From assembly GCF_014633365.1 (NCBI RefSeq), contig NC_068340.1, positions 41,626,328 to 41,690,327 of the forward strand: 64,000 nt of DNA, given 5' to 3'. This DNA is from Diospyros lotus (Eukaryota > Streptophyta > Magnoliopsida > Ericales > Ebenaceae). Under the pieces are notes generated by a model. It did no database searches. It was not told the origin of the DNA and was given only the letters and a program-made list of their open reading frames with translations. The translations under genes were made by a program, and so were the position numbers. Positions 10,956-23,500 of the stretch are shown here, piece by piece (position 1 is the first letter of the stretch; each line of letters opens with the position of its first letter).

Positions 10956-11327
10956 AATAAATTTCTTTGGAAATTTTGAGTTTAGTTTTGAACTTTTTGT
11001 ATGGTAACTTGACTTTTTTTTTTACTATTTTAACCTTTTTTTATGATAATTTAAACTTTTTATTATTTTGATTACATCCATAGATCTATATTTTTGAGTA
11101 AATTTAATTATTCTATTTTTACGTGTAAAAAAAATAAAATGAGATAAAATATATATCACACTTTATTCACGTTAAAATATAAAGGTTAAATTGACTTGAA
11201 AATACAGATTTAATGGTATAATTAAAATAATAAAAAAATTTAAATTATTACACGAAAAATATGTTAAAATATATGGGTTAAATTAACTAAAAAATACATA
11301 TTTAAAAGTGTAATTGAAATAATAAAA
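10956..11327. repeat. AT-rich inverted-repeat family, copy 3
   Basis: Matches the pattern of the 1745-2215 block, with TTAAATTGACTTGAAAATAC and TTAAATTAACTAAAAAATAC half-units. No gene starts beside this copy. Confidence 0.45.
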
Positions 11328-11936
11328 CGCTACAAGAAAAATGTATTTTAGCGACGGAATTTAGTAACGGAATTATTCCATAGCTAATAGCGAAGGAATT
11401 TCGTCACTAATTTTTTTTAAATATTTTTTAAATTTAGCGACAGAAACCCTGTTACTAAATTAAGCGACGGAAATCCCATCGCTAAAAATAAAAAATATTA
11501 AATAAAAAAATTAAATTTTAGTGACTGGCTCAATCCCGTAGCTAAAAAATAAAAAATATTAAATAAAAAAATTAAAATTTAGCGACAGGCAAAACCCCGT
11601 CGCTAAAAAATTTAAAAAAATTAATTAATTAAAATTTAGCGACGGACTCAACCCTGTCACTAAAAAATAAAAAAATTAAATAAAAATAAATAAATAATTC
11701 AAATTTAGCAACGGGGTGAACCCGTTACTAAAAAATAAAAAAAATTAAAATTTAGAGATGGAACCAATCCCGTAGCTAAAAAATAAAAAAATAAATAAAA
11801 ATTAAAATTTAGATAAAAAAATTTTAAATAAAAAATAAAATTTAGCGATGGGGTTGGCCCGTCGCTAAAAACTAAAAAATAAATAAATTAATATTTATTG
11901 ACGGATCATCCACGTCGCTAAAAAATAAAAAAAAAA
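11328..11936. mobile_element. Truncated CACTA element
   Basis: Begins CGCTACAAGAAAAATG, a one-base variant of the CACTACAAGAAAAATG end at 35283. It continues with about nine short hairpins (TTTAGCGACGG ... CCGTCGCTAAA). I find no GTAGTG right end, so the 3' terminus appears lost. Confidence 0.65.
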
Positions 11937-12049
11937 TTGAAAATATCGGAATAAAAATATAAATTCGACCTCAAAAAATTACTTTATCATTCACTTGGTT
12001 TATATTCTAAAGACATTACCATGTTCATAATATATATATATATATATAT

Positions 12050-12720
12050 CTCAAAGAGGTGGTCCTAGTATATATCAGAAAGTTCTCTGTCAATAAAGAG
12101 AGTAAACCTAATGAAACACAACATGCATCCACTTGTTCATACGAGCAGACCTTTCTTTTTCCACAAATGTGTTGACTTGAGCTCCTTTATTGACTTTTGT
12201 CTTTTTTATGTACAAGATTCATCAAATGAACATGATGAAGATCCATCGACAAATTTTTTTCTGGGTTATTTGATAATACATGATCTGTTGATTTACAGAG
12301 TTGGGGGTTAGAAGTTGCATATATAGATATATAGATCATAACGACTACTGTTCTTTGTCTCGTTTGCAACTGCAATTATAAATAATCAGTGTGAGAAGGT
12401 TGTCCAATCGCTTCTTGGTATTTTAATGAATGTGATAATTGTTTGATTAATTAGATTTAACAGTACCAGTTTGCTAATGCAAGGTCCATAATTCAGGTTT
12501 TTAATTCTTTTTTGGAGTTGATTGTTATTAGCCTCATTTGAACTTCTATTCTTGACTAGGTTTTCTTGATCTTGAGATGTTCTTGACCGTACTTGACTAT
12601 GAATTTATCCAATACTTACCCACAAAAGAAGGATGGGATTCTATTTGCCATATATTATCTAATAATTAAGTTAATCACGAGTCTTAAAATAAAGTGATAT
12701 AATAACTCTGCAATCTATTC
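12050..12720 (+). repeat. Degenerate gene-leader block, copy 1
   Basis: Matches 42390-43080 and 53340-53830. It keeps a decayed form of the family's upstream/leader order: two TTGACT motifs (12172-12177, 12190-12195), GATCCATCGAC..TTTTTTTCTGGGTT, then TGATCTGTTGATTTACAG. I read it as the promoter and leader of an older lost unit. Confidence 0.5.
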
Positions 12721-12745
12721 AATACCTGTTGTAGGTTAAAAACTA

Positions 12746-12932
12746 TGATAATAGAATTTGTAATGCGAGAAAGCTGGAGTTGAGGCAGAATGAGGTGGGC
12801 AGCTTGTAGGAGTCTGTTGGTGAAAATGGACGTTGGGTAGCTCCAGTTCGCGATGCCCTGGTCAGGGTCATAGATGGTCTTTTGAGGGCACCTTCAGTAT
12901 CGCTCGGAATTGGCCTCCTGTGTGCTTGAGGC
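12746..12932 (+). pseudogene. Relic coiled-coil exon of a diverged family member
   Basis: The frame starting near 12766 reads ARKLELRQNEVGSL, then a stop, then ESVGENGRWVAPV and a hydrophobic tail SVSLGIGLLCA. The first part resembles EIELQNEVTSL in A1's second coiled coil, and the tail sits where A1 has its C-terminal hydrophobic segment. It follows a degenerate leader block, which fits an ancient member. The similarity is short. Confidence 0.35.
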
Positions 12933-13384
12933 ATATATATGCTTACCGGAATAATTTAGAAGGCATGTGTGGATTTCTCACCCATATATGTCATCTGATG
13001 CTTAAGTTAGTACGAGTAGGAAAAAAAAAGCAATAGATGAGTAAAGGGATATCATTGAATACAGATCAATTATACCTTTCTCGGCGAGAGATGATCAATC
13101 TCGATGGGAGTTTGACATAGACCTGCATGTTAGTAGCAATTGGACGAGTTTGAGAGGAATCCTTCCCCGGAAGGCCGGTCAACCTAGAGGGCCCTCGGAA
13201 AGAAGATGGGCCTTACAACGAGTTACTAAAGCAGGGTCTTGGCCCCTAGGGGACTTGCCCGAGCCCAACTTCGGGCTTAGTGGGAGAATACCTTCAAATA
13301 CTTTCTATTTAATCATATGAATGACTCATGAGCTAGCATTATATATGTGACCTTTGTATGTGCATAATAGGGGCTTACTAGTAT
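12933..13384. other. Spacer, nothing recognised
   Basis: Mixed-composition sequence. A GC-richer part at 13140-13290 (CTAGAGGGCCCTCGG) looks like old repeat DNA. No open frame of note. Confidence 0.4.
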
Positions 13385-13393
13385 AAATTACAT

Positions 13394-14895
13394 GGATAAT
13401 GCTACACGAACGTAAACTTTGACCAAGAGTTGGATAACTCTAAATTCTTGCAATATTTTGACATCAAAATATCACGAGAACTTGGCATTAATTTTCATCT
13501 TTGCCACCTATTTTCAAACCCACTATCTCTCTCAAACCCACTATATCTCTCCATCACTCTCTCTCAAAATTATCATCTCTCAAACTTATTCTATCTCTCC
13601 GTCAATCTTTCTCTCAAACCCATCCCTACTGGTTGCAGCGTCTGTCATTGCCCCATCCTTGCCCTACCACCGCAACAATCATCGTCGTCGCCCCCATCTA
13701 GTCGAGCATGGTCCGTTGTCGGCCCCTCGCAGCGAGCACCTTCTTCCATCACCTTTCCCTCTGCTGGTCGCATCGCCTAACCCCCACTTGTTGTCACCCA
13801 TCTTTCCACTGTGAGTAACTGCCTGCACTCAGCTCGAACGACCACCCCCGGCCCCTCATCGCTACTCAGATGGCCATCCGTTGTCGCTATCTGCGCCCAC
13901 ATGCATTTATATATATTTATATATTTTTCTTTTTTTTGTTTTAATTTTTCTATTTGCTGGTTTTTTTTTTTTATGTGCTGCTGTTGCTGATGATTTAGTT
14001 GTACAAATGAAAAATTAAAAATATATTTTTTTATTTGATTGTACGAAGTTCGACTTATAGATTCTAGAGGGTAGATTGTGGGTAGATTATTTTGTGTATG
14101 AAGTTGACACTACAAGACAAACTCTTAGTGCCAACTTCACAACTAAATAACAATTTTTTTATTTTTAGAATTATAAAAACTAAAATCATCGTCTCTTATT
14201 AATTTTTCACTTTCACAACCAAATTATATCATCACCACATAAAAAAATAACAGAAAAAAATAAAAAAATAAAACAAAAAAATAAAAACATATAAATATAT
14301 AAATGTATGGGCAGGGTGACTCGGTGGGGGCAAATGGGGGTGGAGGGTTTTTGTAGGCAATGGAAGGGGTGGGGTAGGCGAAAGTGGTGTTGTGCAAGGG
14401 GTTGGTGGGGTAGGCCGGCGATGGCCATCGGAGCAAGGGTGTGAAGGGGGGTGACAACGATGGCGGACGGTGTTCGTAATGTTTGCAGGGAAAACGACTT
14501 TGAGAGCGAGGAGATTGATAATGAATGGTGCTTACAATGTTGGCAGAAGAGATGGTAGGCGATAACGGTAGCGCCATCTTTGGGCGATGGCGATAAGAGT
14601 AGCAGTGGATGGGTGATGGCAACAGCAATGCAAAAGCGATGTAAGGGTGAACACCGCAATCTGTGGGGGTGGATTTGAGGGAGAGAATGAGAAAGAGATG
14701 GTGATTTTGAGAGAGAGTGAAAGTGAAAGAAAGAATGAGAAGTGACAGTGAAAGACATGGGTTTGCTAGGGTGGTTTAGAGAGAGAGAGAGAGAGATATG
14801 AGGGTGAAATTATCTTTTACATCAAGGATTAATATGCTAATTTTATTGGAGTTATTCAATTTTTTGTCCACCTTTATTGTCTTGTACCATTATCA
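13394..14895. mobile_element. Foldback Mutator-like element
   Basis: 9-bp target duplication AAATTACAT (13385-13393) / GAATTACAT (14896-14904). The ends are inverted: GGATAATGCTACACGA on the left and TGATAATGGTACAAGA reading in from the right. The arms continue as long imperfect inverted repeats, with CT-rich sequence at 13510-13640 matching GA-rich sequence at 14650-14810. The open frames inside (13419-13814 plus, 14213-14758 minus) come from low-complexity arms and mirror each other, so I do not call them genes. Confidence 0.7.
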
Positions 14896-15127
14896 GAATT
14901 ACATTGGATACCTATGCGGAGACAAGACAGTACATGTGGCCCACTAGGCACTTGGAAACATACTTTATAAGTGCCTTGGAAAATTAATAACAAACCAAAC
15001 CCATAAAGTCATCTCTTTGACCACCACGTGAATACATGCTATATATATATATATACACACACTATAAGGCCATGTGAATACCGAATGATTGGATAGGTCC
15101 CACTAAGCATATGGAAGACCAATTACC

Positions 15128-15575
15128 CATTATTTTAAAAATCAGATCGGACCGATCGATTGAACCGATTTAATAAAGAATTGATGGCCTATCTAATCCG
15201 ATTTGACATAAAAATTCAAATCTTCTTCAACTCAGTCAAAATCGGTCAAAATTCGATCGAACCGGTGAATCGGGAACCGGGTTGACCCCGATTTTTTTCA
15301 CACTCTCACTTATTTTTAAATTTTTAATTCTTAATTAATTCTTTAATAACATATATAATAATTATATATAAAATATTAGTTGTATATTAGTTAATAATAG
15401 CATTTTTCATAATAATATATAGAATATTAGTATTTCAAATATATATTAAAATATATATTAAATATATATATTATTTAATTATAAAATATATATATGATAT
15501 CATCTGGTCGAACCAATTGACTCGTGATCCAATTAATAGGCCGGTTCGCTCTCCGGTCGGATTTTTAAAACATTG
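15128..15575. mobile_element. hAT-type MITE
   Basis: Perfect 8-bp duplication CAATTACC at 15120-15127 and 15576-15583. Left end CATTATTTTAAAAATC; right end, inverted, CAATGTTTTAAAAATC. CGGACCG/CCGGTCGG motifs lie next to the termini. An 8-bp duplication is typical of hAT elements. 448 bp, no coding capacity. Confidence 0.85.
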
Positions 15576-15583
15576 CAATTACC

Positions 15584-16430
15584 TTATATAAGCTCACTTA
15601 AAATACTAGGCCTGTGGGCATATGTACATAGGCTCTCTGGTCGCCCAATTGGCACGCACACATACATATGCACGTATATACTTTTCGGGGGAAGGAGAGA
15701 GAGGTGAAAGTAGCTCTTCTCGAGAGACCTCGAAAAGCACCTAGTCGGGAGGTCTCAGGAAGAAGCTTCTATAAAAACCATGATAAGAGATCTTTACGAG
15801 AGACCTCGCCATTAGGGGGGAGGAGGGCTCGTTGAGGGGAGGTTTTGCCGAGAGGAGGTCCTCAAGAACAAATGCAACTGCTTATCGAAAGGCTTGTAGT
15901 TGTCGCCGAGAGTCATCGAGAGATTGCAGCCATGGCTGAGGAGCATATTGCTCATTTTTTAGAGATTATTGCAGAGAGAGAAGGCTCTCTTTGAGAGACT
16001 TTGGCTACTTTGCCGAGATGAGGGTTGAGGTCGCCAAAAGGCACGCAACCCTTCCCGAGAGAATTGCCATGGCCGCCAAGAGGCGGCCTTGCCTTGCTGA
16101 GAGAAGCTGCTGAGAGCTGGTCTTCTTTCTAAGAGGATGAATCATTTCCGAGAGAAAAAGATCTCTCTCGGAGAGACCTTGCAGGGAGAGGGCTTCCAAA
16201 AAATGCCATTGCCCATAGCCTTTGTCTTATTCTTCTTTTTCCTTTTATACCCCCTTTTGCCTTAGACCCTTTTACCCCCTCAAACTTGGCATATTCACTC
16301 TTTTGCCATTATCTTGGTTCTTTGGTTATTTGACTTTGGTTGTTTCTTGGGAAATGTGTCTCGACTCTGGAGCACTTTTGGGATTGGCTCGCTTAGGTCT
16401 ATTAACCAAAATACCCTTAGGTGGACACTT
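15584..16430. repeat. Unclassified GAGAGACCTCG-rich repeat
   Basis: Several scattered copies of CGAGAGACCTCG-like and CCGAGAGA motifs (15720-16190), then a pyrimidine-rich stretch. No coding frame, and I could not find paired termini. It may be LTR-type sequence next to the C2 left flank. Confidence 0.4.
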
Positions 16431-16817
16431 GAGAATTCTATGGCACAACAATACCTTATTCTTGAAATTTATGACTTCGTATGGGTGCACTATAACGTTA
16501 GCGAAAGACCACAAGCATGCCATGTGATAATTGGTTTCAAGTATGATAAGTGATTATGATCATCTCATGGAAACGATTGAATTTAAGACTAGTGGTAGTT
16601 TTCAATGAATGGTGTACCTAGACTTGGACCCAATCTTTCGAATTGAATCTTTTATTTAAAATGGGTATACCCTTAAGTTAAAGGTTGGGCCTGAATGTGA
16701 AAATCCCTTAGCCTTGACCTAAGTACGAGACATCACTAACCACATGTTGTTCTTAGTTGTTCTTAGGGCCCTCATTAGAGAGGGCATTTTCATAATTTTG
16801 ATTAAAATCAGCATGCC
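16431..16817. repeat. Left flank of C2
   Basis: Second copy of the 1-399 block, starting at about GAGAATTCTATGGCAC. Together with the shared Mutator-like insertion it shows that C1 and C2 arose by segmental duplication. Confidence 0.65.
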
Positions 16818-17745
16818 CCGTGTTCAAGTGCTCATGCCATTACATGGCGTTGCCTCGATCCATCTCCCACTAAATTGCCCCTATGTTAACTCTTGGGTCT
16901 CTTTTCTAATGGAAATTCTCGCCTTCTTCGCCTTCACCATCACGCTGCTTTCATGATAGCGTTGAGGAAGCTCAAGACAACATCTCAACTGGCCCAACAC
17001 CTCTAGAAAAAGTTGAAAGATTTGCAGCATCAAGTCGAGGATTTTGGAGACGATTGGGTTCGACCTCTTGCAGTGATGGCTTATGAAGTGGGAGATTAGG
17101 GAAAGATTTTGGATTGGATGCATAGCCTGGGTAAGCGAGTTGCAGAGTTGGAAGAAAGCCATAGGGGCATAGCCGAGAGTGTGATTTTGTTCACCCCATT
17201 TAATAGGGGTTATTTTTACCCTTGTGAAAAACTAACGGCCTCTCATCTCTCTTCTTCTCCAAGCTTCCCTTTCTCATTTCTTCTTTCCCACTTTCCTCTT
17301 CTTCTCCAGCCAGCCTCATGCCACCGCTACCTCTTCTCATGCGTCGACCACCGAGGTTTCCTAATGTGCCGATTGCCTCATCTTGCCGCTGCATCCTCAC
17401 CTTGTCGATCGTTAGGCGGCAAGGTGAAGATGCAGTGGTAAGGCGACGATGCAATTGCGAGGCGGTGGTGAGGCGACGATGCAGCGGCAAGGCAACGATA
17501 CAGTGGCGAGACGAGGCAATCGACGGTGAGAGGAAGGCAGCGAGAGGGTCAACGACGAGAGTAAGGGAATGGGAGAGAAATGAGAGAGAGATAAAGAAAC
17601 GGAGTGGGTATAGACCCTCTCAAAATGACCTTTTTACCCCTCCTAAAACTAACGGGGGGTGAACAAAATTGCACTCCATAGTCGAGTCCATGAAGCTGTC
17701 TAATCACCGCTATTGGTGCTCCTCCCTCTCGCAGCTTGTGCATTG
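16818..17745 (+). pseudogene. C2: relic main exon of the tandem family
   Basis: From 16818 it reads VQVLMPLHGVASIHLPLN followed by the hydrophobic SFLMEILAFFAF, then a frameshift around 16940-16955 relative to C1 and C3 (CACCATCACGCTGC region). The coiled-coil portion (16970-17160) has several stops. A Mutator-like element interrupts it at the same position as in C1. After the element, the AEAM and LLPLAACA coding is degraded. No first exon or start. Dead copy. Confidence 0.75.
17177..17676. mobile_element. Mutator-like element in C2, orthologous to that in C1
   Basis: 9-bp duplication CATAGCCGA (17168-17176) / CATAGTCGA (17677-17685). Inverted ends GAGTGTGATTTTGTTCACCC and, from the right, GAGTGCAATTTTGTTCACCC. 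The position and interior match 759-1284. The one-base mismatch in the duplication shows age. The short frames inside are not conserved between the two copies. Confidence 0.85.
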
Positions 17746-18149
17746 TAATGTAGTTTCAATGTCTTTGTGCTGCTAATTTAATCCTAAGTTACAAAATATT
17801 TATGCATTTAACAAGTTAAATGATTTTAGTAATGCAATTTGAGATTTTATTTAAATCCTATTTTATGTACATCTATAATTTATAAATGAGTGATAGATTT
17901 ATATATAAAGAGGTACTCAATGCCTTGAAATTATTAACAGTTATATAATGATTGTCATAACAATATCATCACAGTGATATTTGGTTCTTTTTGGTCTGTA
18001 TTATTTTTTTCAATTTGGATTTTTCATGTACATCTTTTGTGTTCGTTCGTGTACTTGATGGTTTGATTGTATTTTATTTTCGATCCTGAGCCCTAACAAA
18101 CTTTAGTTCCAAAAATTGAAACCCAAATCCATATTTTTGCTCCTATGAT
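17746..18149. other. Spacer, copy of 1341-1744
   Basis: Non-coding. It keeps the GTTCGTTCGTGTACTTGATG motif and the same order as downstream of C1. Confidence 0.55.
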
Positions 18150-18545
18150 TTTATGTTTTTTCGTCTGATCACTTCAAATTTTTATTATTTCAATTACACA
18201 CATCAATCTAATTTTTAAATCAATTTAACTTTTCTACTTTGACTATTTTTTTTTATAACAATTGAAATTTTTCGTTATTTTAATTATATCCTTAAAATTA
18301 TATTTTTGAATTAATTTAATACCTATATTTTTATATATAAAATAAAAATAAAGTACATATCACATTCTATTCATATTAGAATATAGAAGTTAAATTGACT
18401 TGAAAATATAAGTTTAGGAATATAATCGATATAATAAAAAGTTTTAAGTTGTCATAGAGAAAAAATGTCAAATTATAGAGATTAAATTGATTTAAAAATA
18501 TAACTTTAAAAGTGTAATTAAAAAAATAAAAAATATATATATTTA
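18150..18545. repeat. AT-rich inverted-repeat family, copy 4
   Basis: Same half-unit pattern as 1745-2215 (TTTCAATTACACACATCAAT ... TTAAATTGATTTAAAAATAT), directly upstream of the B2 promoter block. Confidence 0.55.
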
Positions 18546-18590
18546 ACCAAAATTCATACTAGATTATACTTTTATTTTTCCACCAGTGGG

Positions 18591-18606
18591 TTGACTTATA
18601 TTGACC
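18591..18606 (+). promoter_or_regulatory. Paired W-box motifs upstream of B2
   Basis: TTGACT (18591-18596) and TTGACC (18601-18606), with the same 10-bp spacing as upstream of B1. The poly-C tract beside them is short here. Confidence 0.45.
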
Positions 18607-18740
18607 CCCCCGCCCCCTACCGCGTCCTCTTCCTCTCTCTCTCTCTCTGTCTTCTATCTACCCTTCTTCCATCGGTTGGTTCATTTAGTCTCTTCTATTG
18701 ATCTGGCCCTTCTCTCTCTGTCTCTGTCTCTGTCTCTCTG

Positions 18741-18879
18741 TATATATATGCACACAGAGGCACGCACATCAGTCTAGTTCTTTGCTTGCTGGTTACTGCT
18801 CTATGTAAACTACATCAACATAGATCTTTGCTTGTTGATTCAAGAAGAGTTGTGGCATTTCCTCCAACTCCTACAATTG
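18741..18879 (+). promoter_or_regulatory. B2 TATA box and candidate leader exon
   Basis: TATATATAT at 18741-18749, leader sequence nearly identical to B1 and A2, and the donor CAATTG|GTAAGAT after 18879. Confidence 0.5.
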
Positions 18880-19780
18880 GTAAGATATCACCCCCATCTT
18901 CTTCCTGAGAAAATCCAACTGTTTGTGCGTCTCAAACAAAATGAATATATATGATATGAAGATCTTTTTCTGGGTTCTTAATTTTGTGTAAACTTTAAAC
19001 ATGATCTATTGATCTACAGCTGGGTGATAGAAATTGTATGTTGATCGATTGAGACGTTCTGACAAATATTTTTCTTTTAATTCTTTTTTCATTTTCCGCA
19101 AAGACTTGCTGGACTGACTTTTCTCTGTGGTTCATTCTTGTATTATCATCTGAGTGCTCCTTTTATTCCATTTCTTCGATGGAAGAATGGTGCAGATGAT
19201 GTACTCTCCAACTGGTAAGATATTTCCCCAAGCTTTTTTCCCCAGAAAATAGAGACATTTTCCTGGAGCTTTTCCAGAAAATGAAAATATCTTCTGGGTT
19301 CATGAAACCGAAACTCTTCTCTCTTCTTTTGCTCTTGAATTTCCCAAAACCTGTAGCTTCATACATGTCAATATACTGAATGGAAATCATATAGGTGTTA
19401 GGTTTGCCTGGAAGATTGATAAATGAACAGAAATCATGAAAAAACAAAAAAAAAAAACCAAGTACTTTCTTCTTTTTCTAATTTCCATGTTCAGCTGATT
19501 TGCCCATTTTGAACATTCTGGCTGAAATCAGACCGAGAAAGGGGGAAATAAATCGAATTCTGATCTTTCTGTTCTGAATTGGGGCTTAAGGAAATCATTA
19601 TTTTGGGTGGATGAATGACGAAGTAAAATTGGAAAGGGATGGTATCTTGTGTTCTTTATGAACTTAGTTTTTCTGGCAAGTATATGTAACTCTTAGATTC
19701 GATCGCAATGGGAGCTTAAAGTTCAACACTATTTGAACTTTAACAGTAGTTAACACTGTTGATTATCCTGGCAAGTTCTT
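18880..19780 (+). other. B2 leader intron up to the copia insertion
   Basis: Paralogous to the B1 and A2 leader introns. No open plus-strand gene. It ends at the target site of the copia element. Confidence 0.5.
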
Positions 19781-19785
19781 CTTTG

Positions 19786-20282
19786 TGTTGAGAAATAACA
19801 TTAGATCAGAGCATAGTCGTAGCTGATAATCAGAAAAAAATAATAATATTGTAGAAAATTAGACACACGAATTTTACATAAAAAAACTCCCAAACAAATT
19901 AGGGTAAGAAGCATGGACAAGAATAGAAAATTTTACTTTGAAAAATAATAAAAAAATTCCCTCTAAATAATAATAAAATAACACCAACAGTCTTTCTTGA
20001 AAATAGAAAAAAATACTCTTAATAATTCTTTCTAACTCTATTTTTCTCTCAGATAGTAGGATATTGGGATACTTAACAAATGAGTTAAAAAAGCCAATTT
20101 ATAGGCCTCTCTTATATGTTTAAAACACGTTGCCAGCAAGGGTGGCACCGCATGGACAACTTATTCAAAGTTGTCCTGCACATCTTCTCCTTTCAATTTC
20201 GTTGCCTCCAATTTTTCTATCCAAAACAATCTTTATAATATTATATATGTGCAGCCACAATTTTTGACATTTGGGCACAACA
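19786..20282 (-). repeat. 3' LTR of the copia element
   Basis: On the plus strand it begins TGTTGAGAAATAACA and ends GGGCACAACA, giving TG...CA termini in either reading. It contains about 50 bp (around 20090-20145) not present in the other LTR. Confidence 0.85.
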
Positions 20283-20529
20283 ATTTCTCAGTTGGAGATT
20301 TGATTGAGCATTAATCAATCTTTACACCATTTTTTCTTCCTTATCATTCCCTGTTACTTATATCTTTGCTAGACTATTATAGAATCGACATCAAACAAAC
20401 TTATTGGTACTGACTGCCTTTGCCATGAAATCTATTAAATTATTTTTTCTTTTTTTATGAATTTTCTACATATCCACGATTCTTTCTTCCACTTTCTCAC
20501 AAACGAAGTGGTATTAAACTTGAATGTAT

Positions 20530-23500
20530 TTTGTCTTTGAATAAAAGACTGGATTCCTTGCAACATGCAAAGCACTCTGACTATCACAAAATAGAGAAAT
20601 CTTCTCATGTTCGTGGCCGAGTTCCTCCAATACCTTCTTCAACTTCTTTATTAGCTTATGTAACTACTACATATTTTGCTTCTGTTGTTGGCGTAGCCAC
20701 AACTGACTATAGTTTTAAAACTCAACTTACAACTCATCTTGTAAATACAAACACATAACATGTGGTGGATTTGTTTTTGTCAAGATCACCTACATAATTT
20801 GAGTTAACATATCATCTCACAATAAAGTCTGATCCTCCATAACACAATGCAACATCTGTGATTTCTTTAATGTATCTTAGGACCTTTTTAATAGCGTTCA
20901 AGTACTCTCTACTAGGATTCACCATATATCGACTAATCACTCCCAATACATGTGCAATGTCTAGTCTTGTATAAATCATAGCAAACATTAACTTCCCACT
21001 GCTAATGCATATAGTACTGGAGACATCTCCATCATCTCTTCTTTACTGCAATGATTCATATTGGAGGATAACTTGAAATTAATAGAAAGTGGGCTAAAAA
21101 TTGACTTACAGTCTTGCATGTTGAAGGGCCGCAAGATCTTCTTTAAATAATTTTTTTTAAATAATTTTTTTGTGAAAGCCATATCATCCTATTATTTCTA
21201 TCTTAGTGAATTTGCATCCCTAGAATCTTGTTTGTTGGTATGTTCTTCATTTCAAACTCCCTAGCCAACTATGCCTTCAATTCTTTAATGCGATCTTTGT
21301 TGGGATATGTTACCAACATGTAGTTTGCATATACTAGTTCACCAAACCTCTTGAAATATGCACAAGAGTTTGCATTAAATCTACTATATCCAAGGCTCAT
21401 GATGAAGGAATCAAATCTCTTATACCAACATCTCAATACTTGTTTGAGACCATATAGAGATTTGTTCAACTTGCAAATCAAGTTCTCTTTTCATTTTTCT
21501 TCAAAACCCTCTAGTTGGAGCATGCATATATATTTTTTCTTCAAGATCTTCATGAAGAAAAGTAGTCTTCACATCTAGCTGCTCTAGATATAGGTCAAAT
21601 GTAGCACACATTGTAAGAACTACTTGAACTGTAGTAATTTGAACAAAAGGAGAAAGTATCTCATTAAAATCAGTCCATTCTTTCTGAACATATCATTTTA
21701 CCAGCAATCTTGCATGATACCGCTCCACTTGATCATTACTATTACGCTTGATCCTATACACCCATTTGTTATCGATAGGCTTTCTTCCTTGTGGTAACAA
21801 CACAAATTCCCTAGTTTTATTCTTATGAAGAGTTTCAATTTCTTCTTGCATTGCTTTCATCCACCGAGATGCATCTAAATTGTTCATTGCTTCTTGAAGA
21901 GTTGATGGCTCCTCATCCTCTGTTAGAAAAAGTATGCAACATTACTTTCTATAACATAATCCGAGTACCAACCTGGACATTTTGTCAAGCGACCTGACCG
22001 ACAAATTTATGGTGCCTCAGACACAACTAGTTCTTGTTCCTCATGTTCTGGTACTGCTTCAGAATTTTTTTTTTGTTCAGATTCATTTTCTACTTGTACC
22101 AGTGTAATCTTTGAATTTTTTTTCACCGTGCTATCATCACCTTCTTTTCTTTGTAGTTTATCTTCTACAAAGATAACATCCTTTCTGACTATAACCTTGT
22201 GGGAAGTGGGATCCCACAGGCAATACCCTTTCACTCCGTTAGTATACCCCAAGAAAAAGCATTTCTCGGATTTTGGATCCAGTTTTATAGTTTCTTGGGC
22301 ATTGTGCATCACATACACTGGACTTCCAAATATATGGAGGTTTGAATAATCAACTTTCTTCCCAGTCCACCACTTCATCGATATCTTCAACTTAATTGTA
22401 GTTAACGGGGCCTAATTTATCACATAATAGGTAGTAGTAACTCCTTCTGCTTAGAAAGACTTTTCGAAGCTCGCAGCTCCCAACATTGCTCTTGTTCTTT
22501 CTAATAAGGTTTTGTTCATTTGTTCTGCTACTCCATTTTGTTGAGAAGTGTATGTCATAGTGAACTGTTTTTTGATACCTTCCTGATTATAGAATTCAAC
22601 AAACTCATTGCTGGTATATTCTCTTCTATTATCTATCCTTATGCACTTGATCCTTTTTCCAGATTCAAGTTTCACCTGCACTTTGTATACTTTGAAGACT
22701 GAAAACACATATTCCTTCCTCTTAATAGGATACACCTAACATCTCCTTGAATAATCATATATGAAGGACACAAAGTACTTCGCTCCTCCTAGGGACGGTA
22801 CTAATGCTTGCCATACATTAGAGTGAACCAATTTTAGAATTTTTTTGCTTCTAAAATTTGATGTGTTAAACTTTAACTTGTGCTACTTACTTGTAACACA
22901 ATACTTACAAAATGGTAAGGATACATTTGTAAGACCTGAAAGAAAATTTTGCTCCACAAGGATTTTCATTCCTTGTTTAGACATATGTCCAAGTTTCTAA
23001 TGCCACACTGTTATAGATCTTTCACTTAGATTACTTGAAGCAACTGATGCTTCTTCTTCTTGCAAAGTCTCTCCCTTCAACAAGTATAACCTCGCAATCA
23101 CCTTTGATCCCTTCATTAATACAAGTGCTCCTCAAATCACTTTCATGATCCCTTTCTCAACCACAATTTTGCAATCAAGTTCTTCCTTAGGCCTTCCACA
23201 TGCCACTTCTCGAACAGTGCAAACTATATCATCATGGAGCTTTAATTTGATGGTTCCAATACCGACAATCTTTAAGGCACGATTATCACAATTGTACATA
23301 AATCCTTCAGAGACCAATTCATAATGATAGAACCATTCTCTTTAAGAGATCATGTGAATGAGGCTCTTGAGTCAATGAGCCATATATGAACAAATCTCTT
23401 TTTTGCTTTATAAGTTGTTGCTGATTCACAACATAGTACATCACCTTTATTAAGGTACTTGCTACATTTCCTTGAGGACTGGAATTTTTCTTGTTCAAAT

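Noticed and set aside
11380..11930. CRISPR-like array of spaced palindromic repeats
   Set aside because: Repeats are imperfect hairpins inside a CACTA element, spacers are AT-rich and similar, and the DNA is plant nuclear with no cas genes.
13419..14758. Serine/histidine/proline-rich frames on both strands
   Set aside because: They lie in the two inverted arms of the foldback Mutator-like element and are mirror shadows of its CT/GA-rich sequence.
20531..20758. Plus-strand frames within the copia element (also 22128, 23459, 24112)
   Set aside because: They are antisense to the recognisable minus-strand gag-pol domains.
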